From contig NZ_MOWM01000067.1 of the NCBI RefSeq assembly GCF_016082275.1, positions 1-36,790 on the forward strand: a DNA stretch of 36,790 bases. Reading direction: 5' to 3'. The notes under the pieces are model-generated. The model saw only the letters and a list, made by a program, of their open reading frames with translations. It did not search any database and was not told where the DNA came from. Below, one piece after another: positions 26,912 to 34,443 of this stretch. Position numbers and translations under genes: made by a program. Within the stretch, counting starts at the first letter, position 1. The number at the start of each line of letters is the position of its first letter. The DNA comes from Variovorax sp. E3 (GTDB lineage Bacteria; Pseudomonadota; Gammaproteobacteria; Burkholderiales; Burkholderiaceae_C).

Positions 26912-27541
26912 ATGACGTTCCTGTTCGACCCCGTTCTGACCGCGGCGGACGCGGCTTTGCGCACGCTGTTCGCCCGCCCCCACGCCACCCGCTCTCTGCC
27001 CGCGCCCGCCCGGGCGCCCGGCGAATTGAGCGAAGCCGAGCGCCGCGAAGCCGGTGCGCTGATGCGCGTGAACCATGTCGGGGAAGTCTGCGCACAAGCG
27101 CTTTACACCGCCCAGGCCGCCGTGGCGCGCGATCCGGCCTTGCGCGCGCACTTCATCGAAGCCTCTCACGAAGAGACCGATCATCTGGCCTGGACGCGCC
27201 AGCGCCTGGACGACCTGGGCGCGCGGCCGTCCCTTCTGAACCCGGTCTGGTATGCAGGTGCGTTCGGCCTGGGCCTCGTCGCGGGACGCCTCGGGGACCC
27301 CTGGAGCCTGGGCTTCGTCGCGGAGACCGAACGTCAGGTGGAAGCCCACCTGGACAGCCATCTGGACCGCTTGCCGCTCGCGGACAGCGCCTCCAGGGCC
27401 GTGGTCGAGCAGATGAAAGTCGACGAAGCGCGCCATGCCGCGCAGGCCGTCGATGCCGGCGCCGCGGAGTTGCCGGCACCGGCCAAGGCCCTGATGCGCA
27501 TGGCCTCCCGCGTGATGACCACGCTGGCGCACCGCATCTGA
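26912..27541 (+). CDS. coq7: Ubiquinone biosynthesis di-iron hydroxylase Coq7
   Basis: The 209-residue protein is the Coq7 (demethoxyubiquinone hydroxylase) type that adds the last hydroxyl group to the quinone ring at the membrane. The di-iron ligands are spread through two repeats: RREAGALMRVNHVGEVCAQ, ASHEETDHLAWT, ERQVEAHLDSHLDR and KVDEARHAAQA. The hydrophobic stretch WYAGAFGLGLVAGRLG fits membrane association. ATG 26912 (MTFLFDPVLTAADAAL) is preferred; the in-frame ATG at 26864 would add 16 unconserved residues. It ends 23 bases from the convergent osmC-like gene, and lies inside the region bounded by the two inverted porin genes. Confidence 0.93.
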   Translation: MTFLFDPVLTAADAALRTLFARPHATRSLPAPARAPGELSEAERREAGALMRVNHVGEVCAQALYTAQAAVARDPALRAHFIEASHEETDHLAWTRQRLDDLGARPSLLNPVWYAGAFGLGLVAGRLGDPWSLGFVAETERQVEAHLDSHLDRLPLADSASRAVVEQMKVDEARHAAQAVDAGAAELPAPAKALMRMASRVMTTLAHRI

Positions 27542-27564
27542 CGAGCGAAGGCGGGCCGCCGGCC

Positions 27565-28014
27565 TCAGGTTTCGATTAGGTCGAAACTGGTCGTGATCTC
27601 GGCGGTCTTCGCCAGCATGATGCTGGCCGAACAATAGGTTTCGTGGCTCAGCGCAATCGCACGCTCCACGGCGGAGGCCGGAATACCCTTGCCCGCCACG
27701 GTGAAATGCATGTGGATCTTGGTGAAGACCTTCGGATCCTTTTCCGCGCGCTCGCTGGTCAGCTTGACACTGCAACGCTCAACGCGATGGCGTCCGCGCT
27801 TGAGGATCAGGACCACGTCGTAGGCCGTGCAACCGCCCGTGCCGGCCAGCACGGTTTCCATCGGCCTGGCCGCCAGGTTCTGGCCGCCGTTCTCGGGTTT
27901 GGCGGCATCGGGCGCACCGTCCATCATCAGAACGTGGCCGCTGCCGGTCTCGGCGACGAAGCCCATGGCCGACCGGGTGCCCGCATCACCGGTCCAACTT
28001 ACTGTGCATTCCAT
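27565..28014 (-). CDS. OsmC/Ohr-family protein (YhfA-like)
   Basis: The 149-residue protein has the OsmC fold signature with both redox cysteines: GTGGCTAYDVVLILKRGRH near residue 70 and LSHETYCSASIMLAKTA near residue 125. Members reduce organic peroxides by a cysteine pair; the YhfA-like branch is less studied. MECTVSWTGDAG from ATG 28014 gives the usual start; longer in-frame extension toward 28104 reads through the promoter of the small-RNA unit on the other strand and is not protein-like. It is divergent from that unit, so the two share the 28015-28133 control region. Confidence 0.9.
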   Translation of the reverse strand: MECTVSWTGDAGTRSAMGFVAETGSGHVLMMDGAPDAAKPENGGQNLAARPMETVLAGTGGCTAYDVVLILKRGRHRVERCSVKLTSERAEKDPKVFTKIHMHFTVAGKGIPASAVERAIALSHETYCSASIMLAKTAEITTSFDLIET

Positions 28015-28095
28015 GAATTTTTGAGTTTCCAGTGAAGGATGTCGGGCAAAAATGCACGCCAACACCCGTTTGTGTGTGGGAAAAGCGTCACTCGC

Positions 28096-28126
28096 TTGTT
28101 GCATCGCAACAAACAGTCGATATACT
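28096..28126 (+). promoter_or_regulatory. Promoter and operator-like palindrome of the candidate small RNA
   Basis: TTGCAT (28099-28104), a 16-base spacer and TATACT (28121-28126) form a good sigma-70 promoter. The -35 box is embedded in a perfect inverted repeat, TTGTTGC-ATC-GCAACAA (28096-28112), so a protein bound there would block or modulate RNA polymerase. Confidence 0.65.
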
Positions 28127-28133
28127 TTATTTC

Positions 28134-28224
28134 ATTGCGCACCACCGTGTGTGCACCCAGTTGTCTCCTCCACCCTTCCAATTGGTGGATTTAGCCCCGA
28201 GCTGCAAAGCTCGGGGCTTTTTTT
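28134..28224 (+). ncRNA. Candidate 91-nt regulatory small RNA with an unpaired anti-Shine-Dalgarno stretch
   Basis: The unit has a promoter, no open reading frame with a ribosome-binding site, and a strong terminator. The predicted fold is: hairpin 1 GCGCAC/GUGUGC (28137-28154, six-base loop); an unpaired stretch ACCCAGUUGUCUCC (28155-28168); hairpin 2 UCCACC/GGUGGA (28169-28174 with 28184-28189, nine-base loop); and the terminator stem. The open stretch includes GUUGUCUCC, complementary to the GGAGACAAC start-site leaders of the two transporter binding-protein genes at 98-1408 (ten pairs) and 2629-3606 (nine pairs). A small RNA of Burkholderia (NcS27) is also described as covering Shine-Dalgarno sites of transport and carbon-use genes; kinship is not shown here. 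The alternative is an attenuated leader of the porin that follows. Confidence 0.65.
28193..28224 (+). terminator. Intrinsic terminator of the candidate small RNA
   Basis: Perfect eleven-base arms AGCCCCGAGCT (28193-28203) and AGCTCGGGGCT (28208-28218) with a GCAA tetraloop, running into seven T (28218-28224). There is no coding sequence between the promoter at 28121 and this site. It lies 44 bases before the recognisable beginning of porin copy 2. Confidence 0.92.
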
Positions 28225-28267
28225 CTTTGCAGGTCCGCCAGGCGCTGCGGCCACTCTAGGCTTTGCG

Positions 28268-29515
28268 CCGAAAAGGGCAGCTGCTCTGGCTGCCCTGGCT
28301 CTCGCCGGTGGTGCCGGTGTTGCCTCGGCTCAGTCGTCCGTCACGCTGTTCGGTGTGGTCGACGCGTCGATCAGTAGCTATTCGTCCAGTTCGCAGGATC
28401 GCAGGCCCACTGTTCTAGCCAATCAGCTCGGTGTTCCTGCTTATACGAACCGCGGCAGCGTTCGCGCCAGCAAAACCGCGTTGTCCAACTCGGGCTACAA
28501 CACCAGCCGCCTGGGCTTCCGTGGCACGGAGGACCTCGGGGGCGGCCTGGCAGCCAGCTTCTGGCTCGAAGCCCCCATCAGCAACGACGACGGCGCTACC
28601 GGAGTCGCCACGTTCAAGCGTCGCTCCACCGTAAGCCTCTCCGGTGGTTTCGGCGAAGTCCGCCTGGGTCGTGACTACACCCCCACGTTCTGGAACGACA
28701 CCGTGTTCGATCCGTTCGGCACCAACGGTGTCGGCTCCAACCTGATCAACACCGCGAACGGCTTCAACGTCAACACCGCCGGTGCCAAGGACTCGGGCGG
28801 CTTCGCCGGCAACCAGAACTACGATCGTGCGAGCAATTCGATCGGTTACTTCCTGCCGCCGAACCTGGGTGGTTTCTACGGCCAGGTGATGTACGGTTTC
28901 AGCGAGCAAACCAAATACGACCGCGGCGTCTTCACACCTGACGCGGCGAACAACTCGCGCGCTGGCCGCTACATCGGCGGACGCTTCGGCTACGCCAACG
29001 GTCCTCTGGACATGGCCATTGCCTACGGCAACAGCACGGTTGGCGACCAGTACTACGCCGGCATCACCGATTCGGTGAAGACCTTCAACCTGGGCGCTTC
29101 CTACGACTTCGGTCCCGCAAAGCTCTTCGGCGAGCTGTCGCGCGCCAAGAACTCGCGTGACTACGAAGTCACGCCGATCTCGGGCGAGCGCCCCGATGTC
29201 GACCTGAAGGGTTACCTGCTCGGTGTGAGCGTGCCAGTCGGCGCTGGGTTGATCAACGCCTCCTATTCGGCTGTGAAGTACAACTACAACACGGCCGTGG
29301 AGCCGCGTGCTGCAGACCCGAAAGCCAACAAGCTGGCGCTCGGCTACGTCTACAACCTGTCGAAGCGCACCGCGCTGTACACCGCGGTCGCTCGCGTGAG
29401 CAACAAGAACGGCGCTGCACTGACCGTGGGCGGCCCGGCCTTCTACAGCGCAATGCCTGGCTTCACCCCGAAGACCTCGACCGGCTACGACTTCGGTATC
29501 CGTCACGCGTTCTGA
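28268..29515 (+). pseudogene. Outer-membrane porin, Omp32-like (copy 2), without a recognisable start
   Basis: From residue KRAAALAALALAGGAGVASA (a good signal-peptide core) through QSSVTLFGVVDASISSYSSS to GIRHAF the frame encodes a full-length porin, close to copy 1 throughout. But the codon where ATG is expected (28268) is CCG, and no in-frame ATG, GTG or TTG lies between the terminator at 28224 and the signal peptide; the nearest ATG, at 28052, is upstream of the small-RNA promoter and would translate through it. No ribosome-binding site is visible. A TTG at 28264 in another frame would work only with one extra base in the A-run. So this may be a silent copy, or a consensus error may hide its start. 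Its terminator is intact. Confidence 0.7.
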
Positions 29516-29569
29516 TCGCGCTCTGATTCCCATGCTGGCCCTCGCCAGTTCGAATCAGCAAAGCCTCAA

Positions 29570-29598
29570 GTCGCCCGGTTCACGCCGGGCGGCTTTTT
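29570..29598 (+). terminator. Intrinsic terminator after porin copy 2
   Basis: GTCGCCCGG (29570-29578) and CCGGGCGGC (29585-29593) form a nine-base stem (one G-U pair) with a six-base loop, followed by five T. It lies 54 bases past the porin stop and 12 bases from the end of the convergent recombinase gene. Confidence 0.8.
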
Positions 29599-29609
29599 GC
29601 CGTTCCTCT

Positions 29610-30653
29610 TCAGCTCGTCCGGCCTCGCCGGCTCTGCAGCAGCCCCACATTCATTTCTCCGCTCAACACCGACGCGTAGAAACGTTCGACCATGTTGACG
29701 CTCGTGCGCGCATTGCGCGCCAAGGTCAGCATGTCGATGCCCTGCCCGTACAACAGCCGCAATGTGATCGCGGTGTGGCGCAGGCAATAGAGCGTTCGCG
29801 ATTGGCCCAGCGGGCCTTTCTCGAGCCTCGCCTTCTCGAGCACCCAGTGAAAGAAGAAGTTGAGCACCGCCAACGCGTGCTCACGATTCTTCAGGTGCGG
29901 CATGAAGATGTAGTCTTCCGCGCCGCCATGGCCATGCTCGGTGCGATAAGCGAGCAAACATTCATAAACACGCACGGCAGGACGCAAGCTCACGATGGGC
30001 TGGCTGTGCCGCTTGGTCTCCGGCAAGTTCATCCGCAGGTAGACGTGCTTGCCGCGCACCACCTCGATGTGTTTGTTCTTCATGAGCTTGATGTCGCTCG
30101 GGCGCACGAAGGTGTTGACCATCCAGCGAATCAGCCAGGGCAACTCGTCGGGCATCACCAGCAGTTCTCGCGCAATCCAGAACCGCTCGCCGGCCGACAG
30201 CTGATCGAGCACCGGATGCGAGTGCCCGCGCAAGCTGCGCGCGGTCGAAATGATCGACCGGTACTCCGTCACGCTGAAGCTGCCGCGCGGCTGGCTGCGC
30301 ACCTTCACTTTCGGAAATGCAGGCGCGTCGCGCAGCACGCCGGTGTGTACGCCGTGCATCACGACCTTGCGCAACAAGACCAGGTACTGCGCGATCGTCG
30401 TGCTGGTAAAGCCTTGCGCGCCGAGGTGATCGATCAGGCGTTGCGCGTCCGATGTGGCGAACGACTGCGCGGGCAATTCGCCCAGCAACGGAACGATGTG
30501 CGCACGCAGTCTGTTGCCCATCACTTGCCATGTCGGGCGCCCAATTTCTTTTCTTTGGACGCGTGCGGCCTCCGCTTGCATCAGTCCCTTCGAGAGGTCG
30601 CTGACAGAAACGGATAACAAATTTTGCTCAACCGTAAACGGATTAGCGGGCAT
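29610..30653 (-). CDS. Tyrosine recombinase/integrase-like protein with altered catalytic motifs
   Basis: The 347-residue product has the phage-integrase layout: an N-terminal core-binding region (about residues 30-110, WQVMGNRLRAHIVPLLGELP, then TSTTIAQYLVLLRKVVMHGV) and a C-terminal catalytic domain. Arg I is in FVRPSDIKLMKNKHI, Arg II in YCLRHTAITLRLL, and the nucleophile Tyr in NMVERFYASVL. The usual His of the HxLR box is Tyr here, and the second His/Trp box before the tyrosine reads ARTSVNMVE, so two positions normally assisting catalysis are changed. The start is uncertain: ATG 30653 or TTG 30680, neither with a clear ribosome-binding site. No attachment repeats or other mobile genes are seen nearby, so it is an isolated recombinase, possibly domesticated. 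Confidence 0.8.
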   Translation of the reverse strand: MPANPFTVEQNLLSVSVSDLSKGLMQAEAARVQRKEIGRPTWQVMGNRLRAHIVPLLGELPAQSFATSDAQRLIDHLGAQGFTSTTIAQYLVLLRKVVMHGVHTGVLRDAPAFPKVKVRSQPRGSFSVTEYRSIISTARSLRGHSHPVLDQLSAGERFWIARELLVMPDELPWLIRWMVNTFVRPSDIKLMKNKHIEVVRGKHVYLRMNLPETKRHSQPIVSLRPAVRVYECLLAYRTEHGHGGAEDYIFMPHLKNREHALAVLNFFFHWVLEKARLEKGPLGQSRTLYCLRHTAITLRLLYGQGIDMLTLARNARTSVNMVERFYASVLSGEMNVGLLQSRRGRTS

Positions 30654-30789
30654 GTGAATCGCGGAATAGTTGCGCGCCAAAAACCCGAATCATTGGCAGC
30701 CGGGACTCTGTAAAAGAGATTTATGACATTTGTGTCCATGTCTTACCCCGCATGCAATCCCGATGCCTCTTATCATCGTTGGTTAGCAA

Positions 30790-32406
30790 ATGAAAACTCC
30801 CTTGGAAAATATCGTGCGCGATGCATCTGTTCATGCGGCGCTGACGCCCGCCGACTATCTCAGAAAAATTCTCAACGCCCGGGTTTACGACGTCGCTGTC
30901 GAGTCCGCGTTGGAGAAAGCGCGAGCGCTCAGCGAGCGGCTCGGCAACACTGTTTTGCTCAAGCGCGAAGACCAGCAGCCGGTCTTCAGCTTCAAGCTCA
31001 GAGGTGCCTATAACAAGATGGCGCACCTGAGCGCCGCGCAATTGGCGAGCGGTGTGATTTGCGCTTCAGCCGGCAATCACGCGCAAGGCGTTGCATTGGG
31101 CGCGCGCAAGCTCGGCACGCGCGCCGTCATCGTGATGCCGGTGACCACGCCCAAATTGAAGATCGATGCGGTGCGTGGTTTCGGCGGAGAAATCGTGCTG
31201 CACGGCGAGAGCTATTCAGACGCCTATCTGCATGCGCTCGAATTGCAGGCCCAGCAGAACCTGACCTTCGTGCATCCCTTCGACGACCCCGACGTCATCG
31301 CGGGCCAGGGCACCATCGCGATGGAAATCCTGCGCCAGCACCAGGGCCCGCTCGATGCCGTGTTCGTTGCGATCGGCGGCGGCGGATTGATCTCCGGCGT
31401 GGCCAACTACATCAAGGCCGTGCGTCCCGAGATCAAGGTGATCGGTGTGCAGATGAACGACTCCGACGCAATGATGCAGTCGGTCGCCGCGCACCAACGC
31501 GTGAGCCTGCCCGACGTCGGCCTGTTCTCCGACGGCACCGCCGTCAAGCTCGTCGGCGAGGAAACTTTCCGCATCGCCAACGAACTGGTGGACGACTACA
31601 TCGCGGTCGACACCGATGCCGTGTGCGCGGCCATCAAGGACATCTTCGTGGACACGCGCGGGATCGTCGAACCCGCGGGCGCGCTCGCGGTGGCGGCGAT
31701 CAAGCAGTACGTGGCGCAGCACGGCCGCCACGGCGAGACCTACGCGGCCATCCTCTGCGGCGCGAACATGAACTTCGACCGCCTGCGCTTCGTTGCCGAG
31801 CGCGCCGAGGTCGGCGAAGAACGCGAGGCGCTGTTCGCCGTCACGATTCCCGAAGAGCGCGGCAGCTTCCGCCGCTTCTGCGAACTGGTCAGCGAAATGC
31901 CCGCGAGCGAAGACGAAGCCGCTGGCACCGGCGGCGGTGCGCTGCGCAACGTGACGGAGTTCAACTACCGCATCAGCGACGCCGCCAAGGCCCACGTGTT
32001 CGTCGGCCTGACCACGTCGGCGCGCGGCGAGTCGGCCACCATCGCGCGGATCTTCAACGACCACGGCTTCGACGCGCTCGACCTCACGCACGACGAACTC
32101 GCCAAGGAGCATCTGCGACACCTGGTGGGTGGGCGCACCGGCCTTGCGCACGACGAGCGCCTGCTGCGCTTCGTGTTCCCCGAGCGCCCCGGCGCGCTGC
32201 TGAAGTTCCTGAGCCTGATGCGGCCGAACTGGAACATCAGCCTGTTCCACTACCGCAACCAGGGCGCCGACTACGGCCGCATCCTCGTCGGGCTGCAGGT
32301 GCCGGCCGGGGAGTCCACCGAGTTCGCGGCCTTCCTCGAAACGCTGGGCTATCCCTACGTCGAGGAAACGGCGAACCCGGCGTACCGGCTCTTCCTGCAG
32401 GCCTGA
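30790..32406 (+). CDS. ilvA: Threonine ammonia-lyase, biosynthetic (threonine deaminase)
   Basis: IlvA converts threonine to 2-oxobutanoate and ammonia, the first committed step to isoleucine. The 538-residue length and two C-terminal regulatory ACT-like repeats (from about residue 345, EREALFAVTIPEERGSFRRF, and about 445, DERLLRFVFPERPGALLKFL) mark the feedback-inhibited biosynthetic form. The pyridoxal-phosphate lysine is Lys69 in FSFKLRGAYNKM; SAGNHAQGVA and AIGGGGLISGVA contact the cofactor phosphate. The upstream gap from 30654 holds a GACA-TTTG-TGTC inverted repeat at about 30727-30738 and an AT-rich TTATCAT near the start, but no promoter I can name with confidence. The gene is unrelated to its neighbours in pathway. 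Confidence 0.96.
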   Translation: MKTPLENIVRDASVHAALTPADYLRKILNARVYDVAVESALEKARALSERLGNTVLLKREDQQPVFSFKLRGAYNKMAHLSAAQLASGVICASAGNHAQGVALGARKLGTRAVIVMPVTTPKLKIDAVRGFGGEIVLHGESYSDAYLHALELQAQQNLTFVHPFDDPDVIAGQGTIAMEILRQHQGPLDAVFVAIGGGGLISGVANYIKAVRPEIKVIGVQMNDSDAMMQSVAAHQRVSLPDVGLFSDGTAVKLVGEETFRIANELVDDYIAVDTDAVCAAIKDIFVDTRGIVEPAGALAVAAIKQYVAQHGRHGETYAAILCGANMNFDRLRFVAERAEVGEEREALFAVTIPEERGSFRRFCELVSEMPASEDEAAGTGGGALRNVTEFNYRISDAAKAHVFVGLTTSARGESATIARIFNDHGFDALDLTHDELAKEHLRHLVGGRTGLAHDERLLRFVFPERPGALLKFLSLMRPNWNISLFHYRNQGADYGRILVGLQVPAGESTEFAAFLETLGYPYVEETANPAYRLFLQA

Positions 32407-32419
32407 GCGAAAGCCCGCG

Positions 32420-32449
32420 GAAAAACAAAAGCCGGCGCAAGGCCGGCTT
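32420..32449 (-). terminator. Intrinsic terminator of gspC
   Basis: AAGCCGGC (32429-32436) and GCCGGCTT (32442-32449) form an eight-base stem; on the minus strand it runs into TTTTGTTTTT. It is 42 bases past the gspC stop and 14 bases past the ilvA stop, so it ends gspC transcription and may also slow ilvA transcripts. Confidence 0.75.
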
Positions 32450-32491
32450 CGATCGTCGTTCGCGTGATTCGCGAGACCTGCGTCATCAGCG

Positions 32492-33091
32492 CTACTGCGC
32501 TTGCGCGGGCTGCGGCGCCGCCCCGGGCTGCTGCTGCGGCAAAGGCGGCGGCGCCATCACCGCAGGCATCGTCGCCGGCGGCAGTCCGACCGGCGTGGGC
32601 GATGTCACGGCGGACAGCGGCGCCGGCGCGCTCAGGCTGATCGGCGCGCGCACCGGCAATTGCAGCGTGAACGCCGCCGGCCCGTCGGCCTGCGCGCCGA
32701 GCGTTGCCGAACGCAGCCCCACTGACTGCAGCACGTAGTTGTCGCCGACCTTCGAGCCGACGCGGAACGGCCGCGGCGGCTTGCCGTCGATGGCGATCAG
32801 CGCCGCCCCCTGCTTCGACGGGTCCGCCACCACGCCCGACAGCGCGAAGCGGCTCGCGGCTTCCGGCGCCACCGGCGCCGAACTCGACGCGGGCAGCACG
32901 CCCAGCAGGCGCGCCACCGCATCGGTATCGGCCGCGACCGACGGCCGCGGCATGCTCGCCGCCGCGGCCACGACGTCGGTGGGCGACGCCAGCCGGAGCA
33001 CCCAGAACACCGCGGCGCCGGCGGCCAGCGCCCAAAGCCCGGTCGTTGCAAGTGGGGCATGCCAGCGGGCAGCGGAGTAAGGACTTGTCAT
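32492..33091 (-). CDS. gspC: Type II secretion system protein GspC-like
   Basis: The 199-residue protein has a short cytoplasmic start, one membrane anchor (TTGLWALAAGAAVFWVLRLA, about residues 16-35), and the periplasmic homology region of GspC (ARLLGVLP...SRFALSGVVADPSKQGAALIAIDGKPPRPFRVGSKVGDNYVLQSVG) that connects inner-membrane platform and outer-membrane secretin. The C-terminal third is Pro/Ala/Gln-rich and has no PDZ domain, as in short betaproteobacterial GspC/GspN-type proteins. It is divergent from the gspG-L operon with at most about 50 bases between starts, and ends before its own terminator. Confidence 0.83.
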   Translation of the reverse strand: MTSPYSAARWHAPLATTGLWALAAGAAVFWVLRLASPTDVVAAAASMPRPSVAADTDAVARLLGVLPASSSAPVAPEAASRFALSGVVADPSKQGAALIAIDGKPPRPFRVGSKVGDNYVLQSVGLRSATLGAQADGPAAFTLQLPVRAPISLSAPAPLSAVTSPTPVGLPPATMPAVMAPPPLPQQQPGAAPQPAQAQ

Positions 33092-33141
33092 GGGCGCGGA
33101 TTATCATGCAGCGCGCTTTCCGAATCATGTCCGCCCAACCT

Positions 33142-33582
33142 ATGAACAAATTCCTTCGTGCCGCTTCCCGCACCGCCCAACGCGGCTTCACGCTGATCGA
33201 ACTGATGGTGGTGCTGGTCATCATCGGCGTGCTGGCGGCGCTGATCGTGCCGAACGTGATTGAGCGCGCCGACGACGCCCGCGTGACGGCCGCGCGCACC
33301 GACATCAACAACCTGATGCAGGCGCTCAAGCTCTACCGCCTGGACAACCAACGCTACCCCACGGCCGAGCAGGGCCTGCAGGCGCTGCTGACGCGCCCGA
33401 CCACGGGCCCCGCCGCGCCCAATTGGAAGCCCTACGTCGAGAAGCTGCCCAACGACCCGTGGGGCCACCCCTACCAGTACATGAACCCGGGCATCAAGGG
33501 CGAGATCGACGTGCTCTCGTTCGGCGCCGACGGCCAGAGCGGCGGCGAAGGCAAGAATGCCGACATCGGCAGCTGGCAGTAG
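33142..33582 (+). CDS. gspG: Type II secretion system major pseudopilin GspG
   Basis: GspG is the main subunit of the type II pseudopilus. The prepilin-peptidase site is QRG/FTLIELMVVLVIIGVLAA with Glu at mature position 5, followed by IVPNVIERADDARVTAARTDI and the C-terminal calcium-site region YVEKLPNDPWGHPYQYMNPG...DVLSFGADGQSGGEG. The mature part is about 127 residues, normal for GspG. The start is uncertain: in-frame ATG codons at 33105, 33127 and 33142 are all possible and none has a good ribosome-binding site; 33142 gives an ordinary leader. gspH overlaps its end by 26 bases. Confidence 0.95.
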   Translation: MNKFLRAASRTAQRGFTLIELMVVLVIIGVLAALIVPNVIERADDARVTAARTDINNLMQALKLYRLDNQRYPTAEQGLQALLTRPTTGPAAPNWKPYVEKLPNDPWGHPYQYMNPGIKGEIDVLSFGADGQSGGEGKNADIGSWQ

Positions 33583-34060
33583 CGGCACAGGCGCACCGCG
33601 CCGCAACCAGCACCCTTCGCCCTCTTCCGGCTTCACGCTGCTGGAGCTGATCGTGGTGATCGCCATCATCGCGATCGCCACCGCCGCCGTGAGCTTCGCG
33701 ATGCGCGACACCAACGCCGCCAGGCTCGACCGCGAGGCCGACCGGCTCGCCGCGCTGCTCGAATCGGCCCGCGCCCAGTCGCGCGCCAGCGGCGTCGCGG
33801 TGCGCTGGAGGTCGGTCGAAGGCAGCTTCGTGTTCGACGGCCTGCCCGCCGACGCGCTGCCCAGCGGCTGGGCTGCCGAGGGCATCACGGCCCAGGCCGC
33901 GCTCGCCAACGGCACGCAGGTGCCGGCCCTGCAGCTCGGGCCCGATCCGATCATTGCGGCGCAGCAGGTCACGCTCTATTCGGCCGGGCCGCCCGCGCGC
34001 TCTCTGCGCATCGCCACCGACGGGCTGCGGCCCTTCACCGTTTTCGCCGACGCACCATGA
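33557..34060 (+). CDS. gspH: Type II secretion system minor pseudopilin GspH
   Basis: The 167-residue prepilin has a leader ending SSG, then FTLLELIVVIAIIAIATAAVSF with Glu5. The leader is about 24 residues from ATG 33557; a shorter start cannot be excluded. The globular part is GspH-like (DREADRLAALLESARAQSRASGVAVRW, then WRSVEGSFVFDGL). It belongs to the tip complex of the pseudopilus. It overlaps gspG by 26 bases and gspI by four (ATGA), consistent with one tightly coupled operon. Confidence 0.88.
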   Translation: MPTSAAGSSGTGAPRRNQHPSPSSGFTLLELIVVIAIIAIATAAVSFAMRDTNAARLDREADRLAALLESARAQSRASGVAVRWRSVEGSFVFDGLPADALPSGWAAEGITAQAALANGTQVPALQLGPDPIIAAQQVTLYSAGPPARSLRIATDGLRPFTVFADAP

Positions 34061-34443
34061 GCCGCAGCATCCTGACCCGCCCCGCTTCGCGCCACGGCGG
34101 CTTCACGCTGATCGAGGTGCTGATCGCGCTGGGCATCGTCGCGCTGGCGCTGGCGGCCGGCTCGCAGGCCACGATGTCGCTCACGCGCAATGCGCAGCGC
34201 CAGTCCGACCTGGTGCTGGCCGACCTGTGCGCCGAGAACGAACTCGCCAAGGCCCGCCTGTCGCGGCAGATGCCCGCCGTGGGCGACTCGGGCTCGATCT
34301 GCGCGCAAGCGGGCGTGTCGTTCAACGTGACCACCAGCACCGTGGCCACGCTCAACCCGAACTTTCGCCGCGTCGACGTGCAGGTGCGCGACGAAGCCAA
34401 CGCGCCGATCCTGCGCATCTCGACCGTCGTGGGGCGCTACTGA
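34057..34443 (+). CDS. gspI: Type II secretion system minor pseudopilin GspI
   Basis: The 128-residue minor pseudopilin has its cleavage site at HGG/FTLIEVLIALGIVALALAAG with Glu5, and the compact GspI C-terminal half (ENELAKARLSRQMPAVGDSG, then RRVDVQVRDEANAPILRI). With GspJ and GspK it starts pseudopilus assembly. Its ATG overlaps the gspH stop (ATGA), and its stop shares one base with the gspJ ATG (TGATG). Confidence 0.92.
   Translation: MSRSILTRPASRHGGFTLIEVLIALGIVALALAAGSQATMSLTRNAQRQSDLVLADLCAENELAKARLSRQMPAVGDSGSICAQAGVSFNVTTSTVATLNPNFRRVDVQVRDEANAPILRISTVVGRY

Noticed and set aside
28052..28267. Upstream extension of porin copy 2 to the ATG at 28052
   Set aside because: It would translate through the small-RNA promoter and terminator hairpin and place 72 non-porin residues before a signal peptide.
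28415..29533. Minus-strand open frame antisense to porin copy 2 (a similar one lies antisense to copy 1)
   Set aside because: The strong codon bias of the porins leaves the opposite strand open; both antisense products mirror each other only because the porins are paralogs.
29516..30789. Integrated element or genomic island around the recombinase
   Set aside because: No direct repeats, tRNA gene or further mobile genes were found on either side, and ilvA follows directly.
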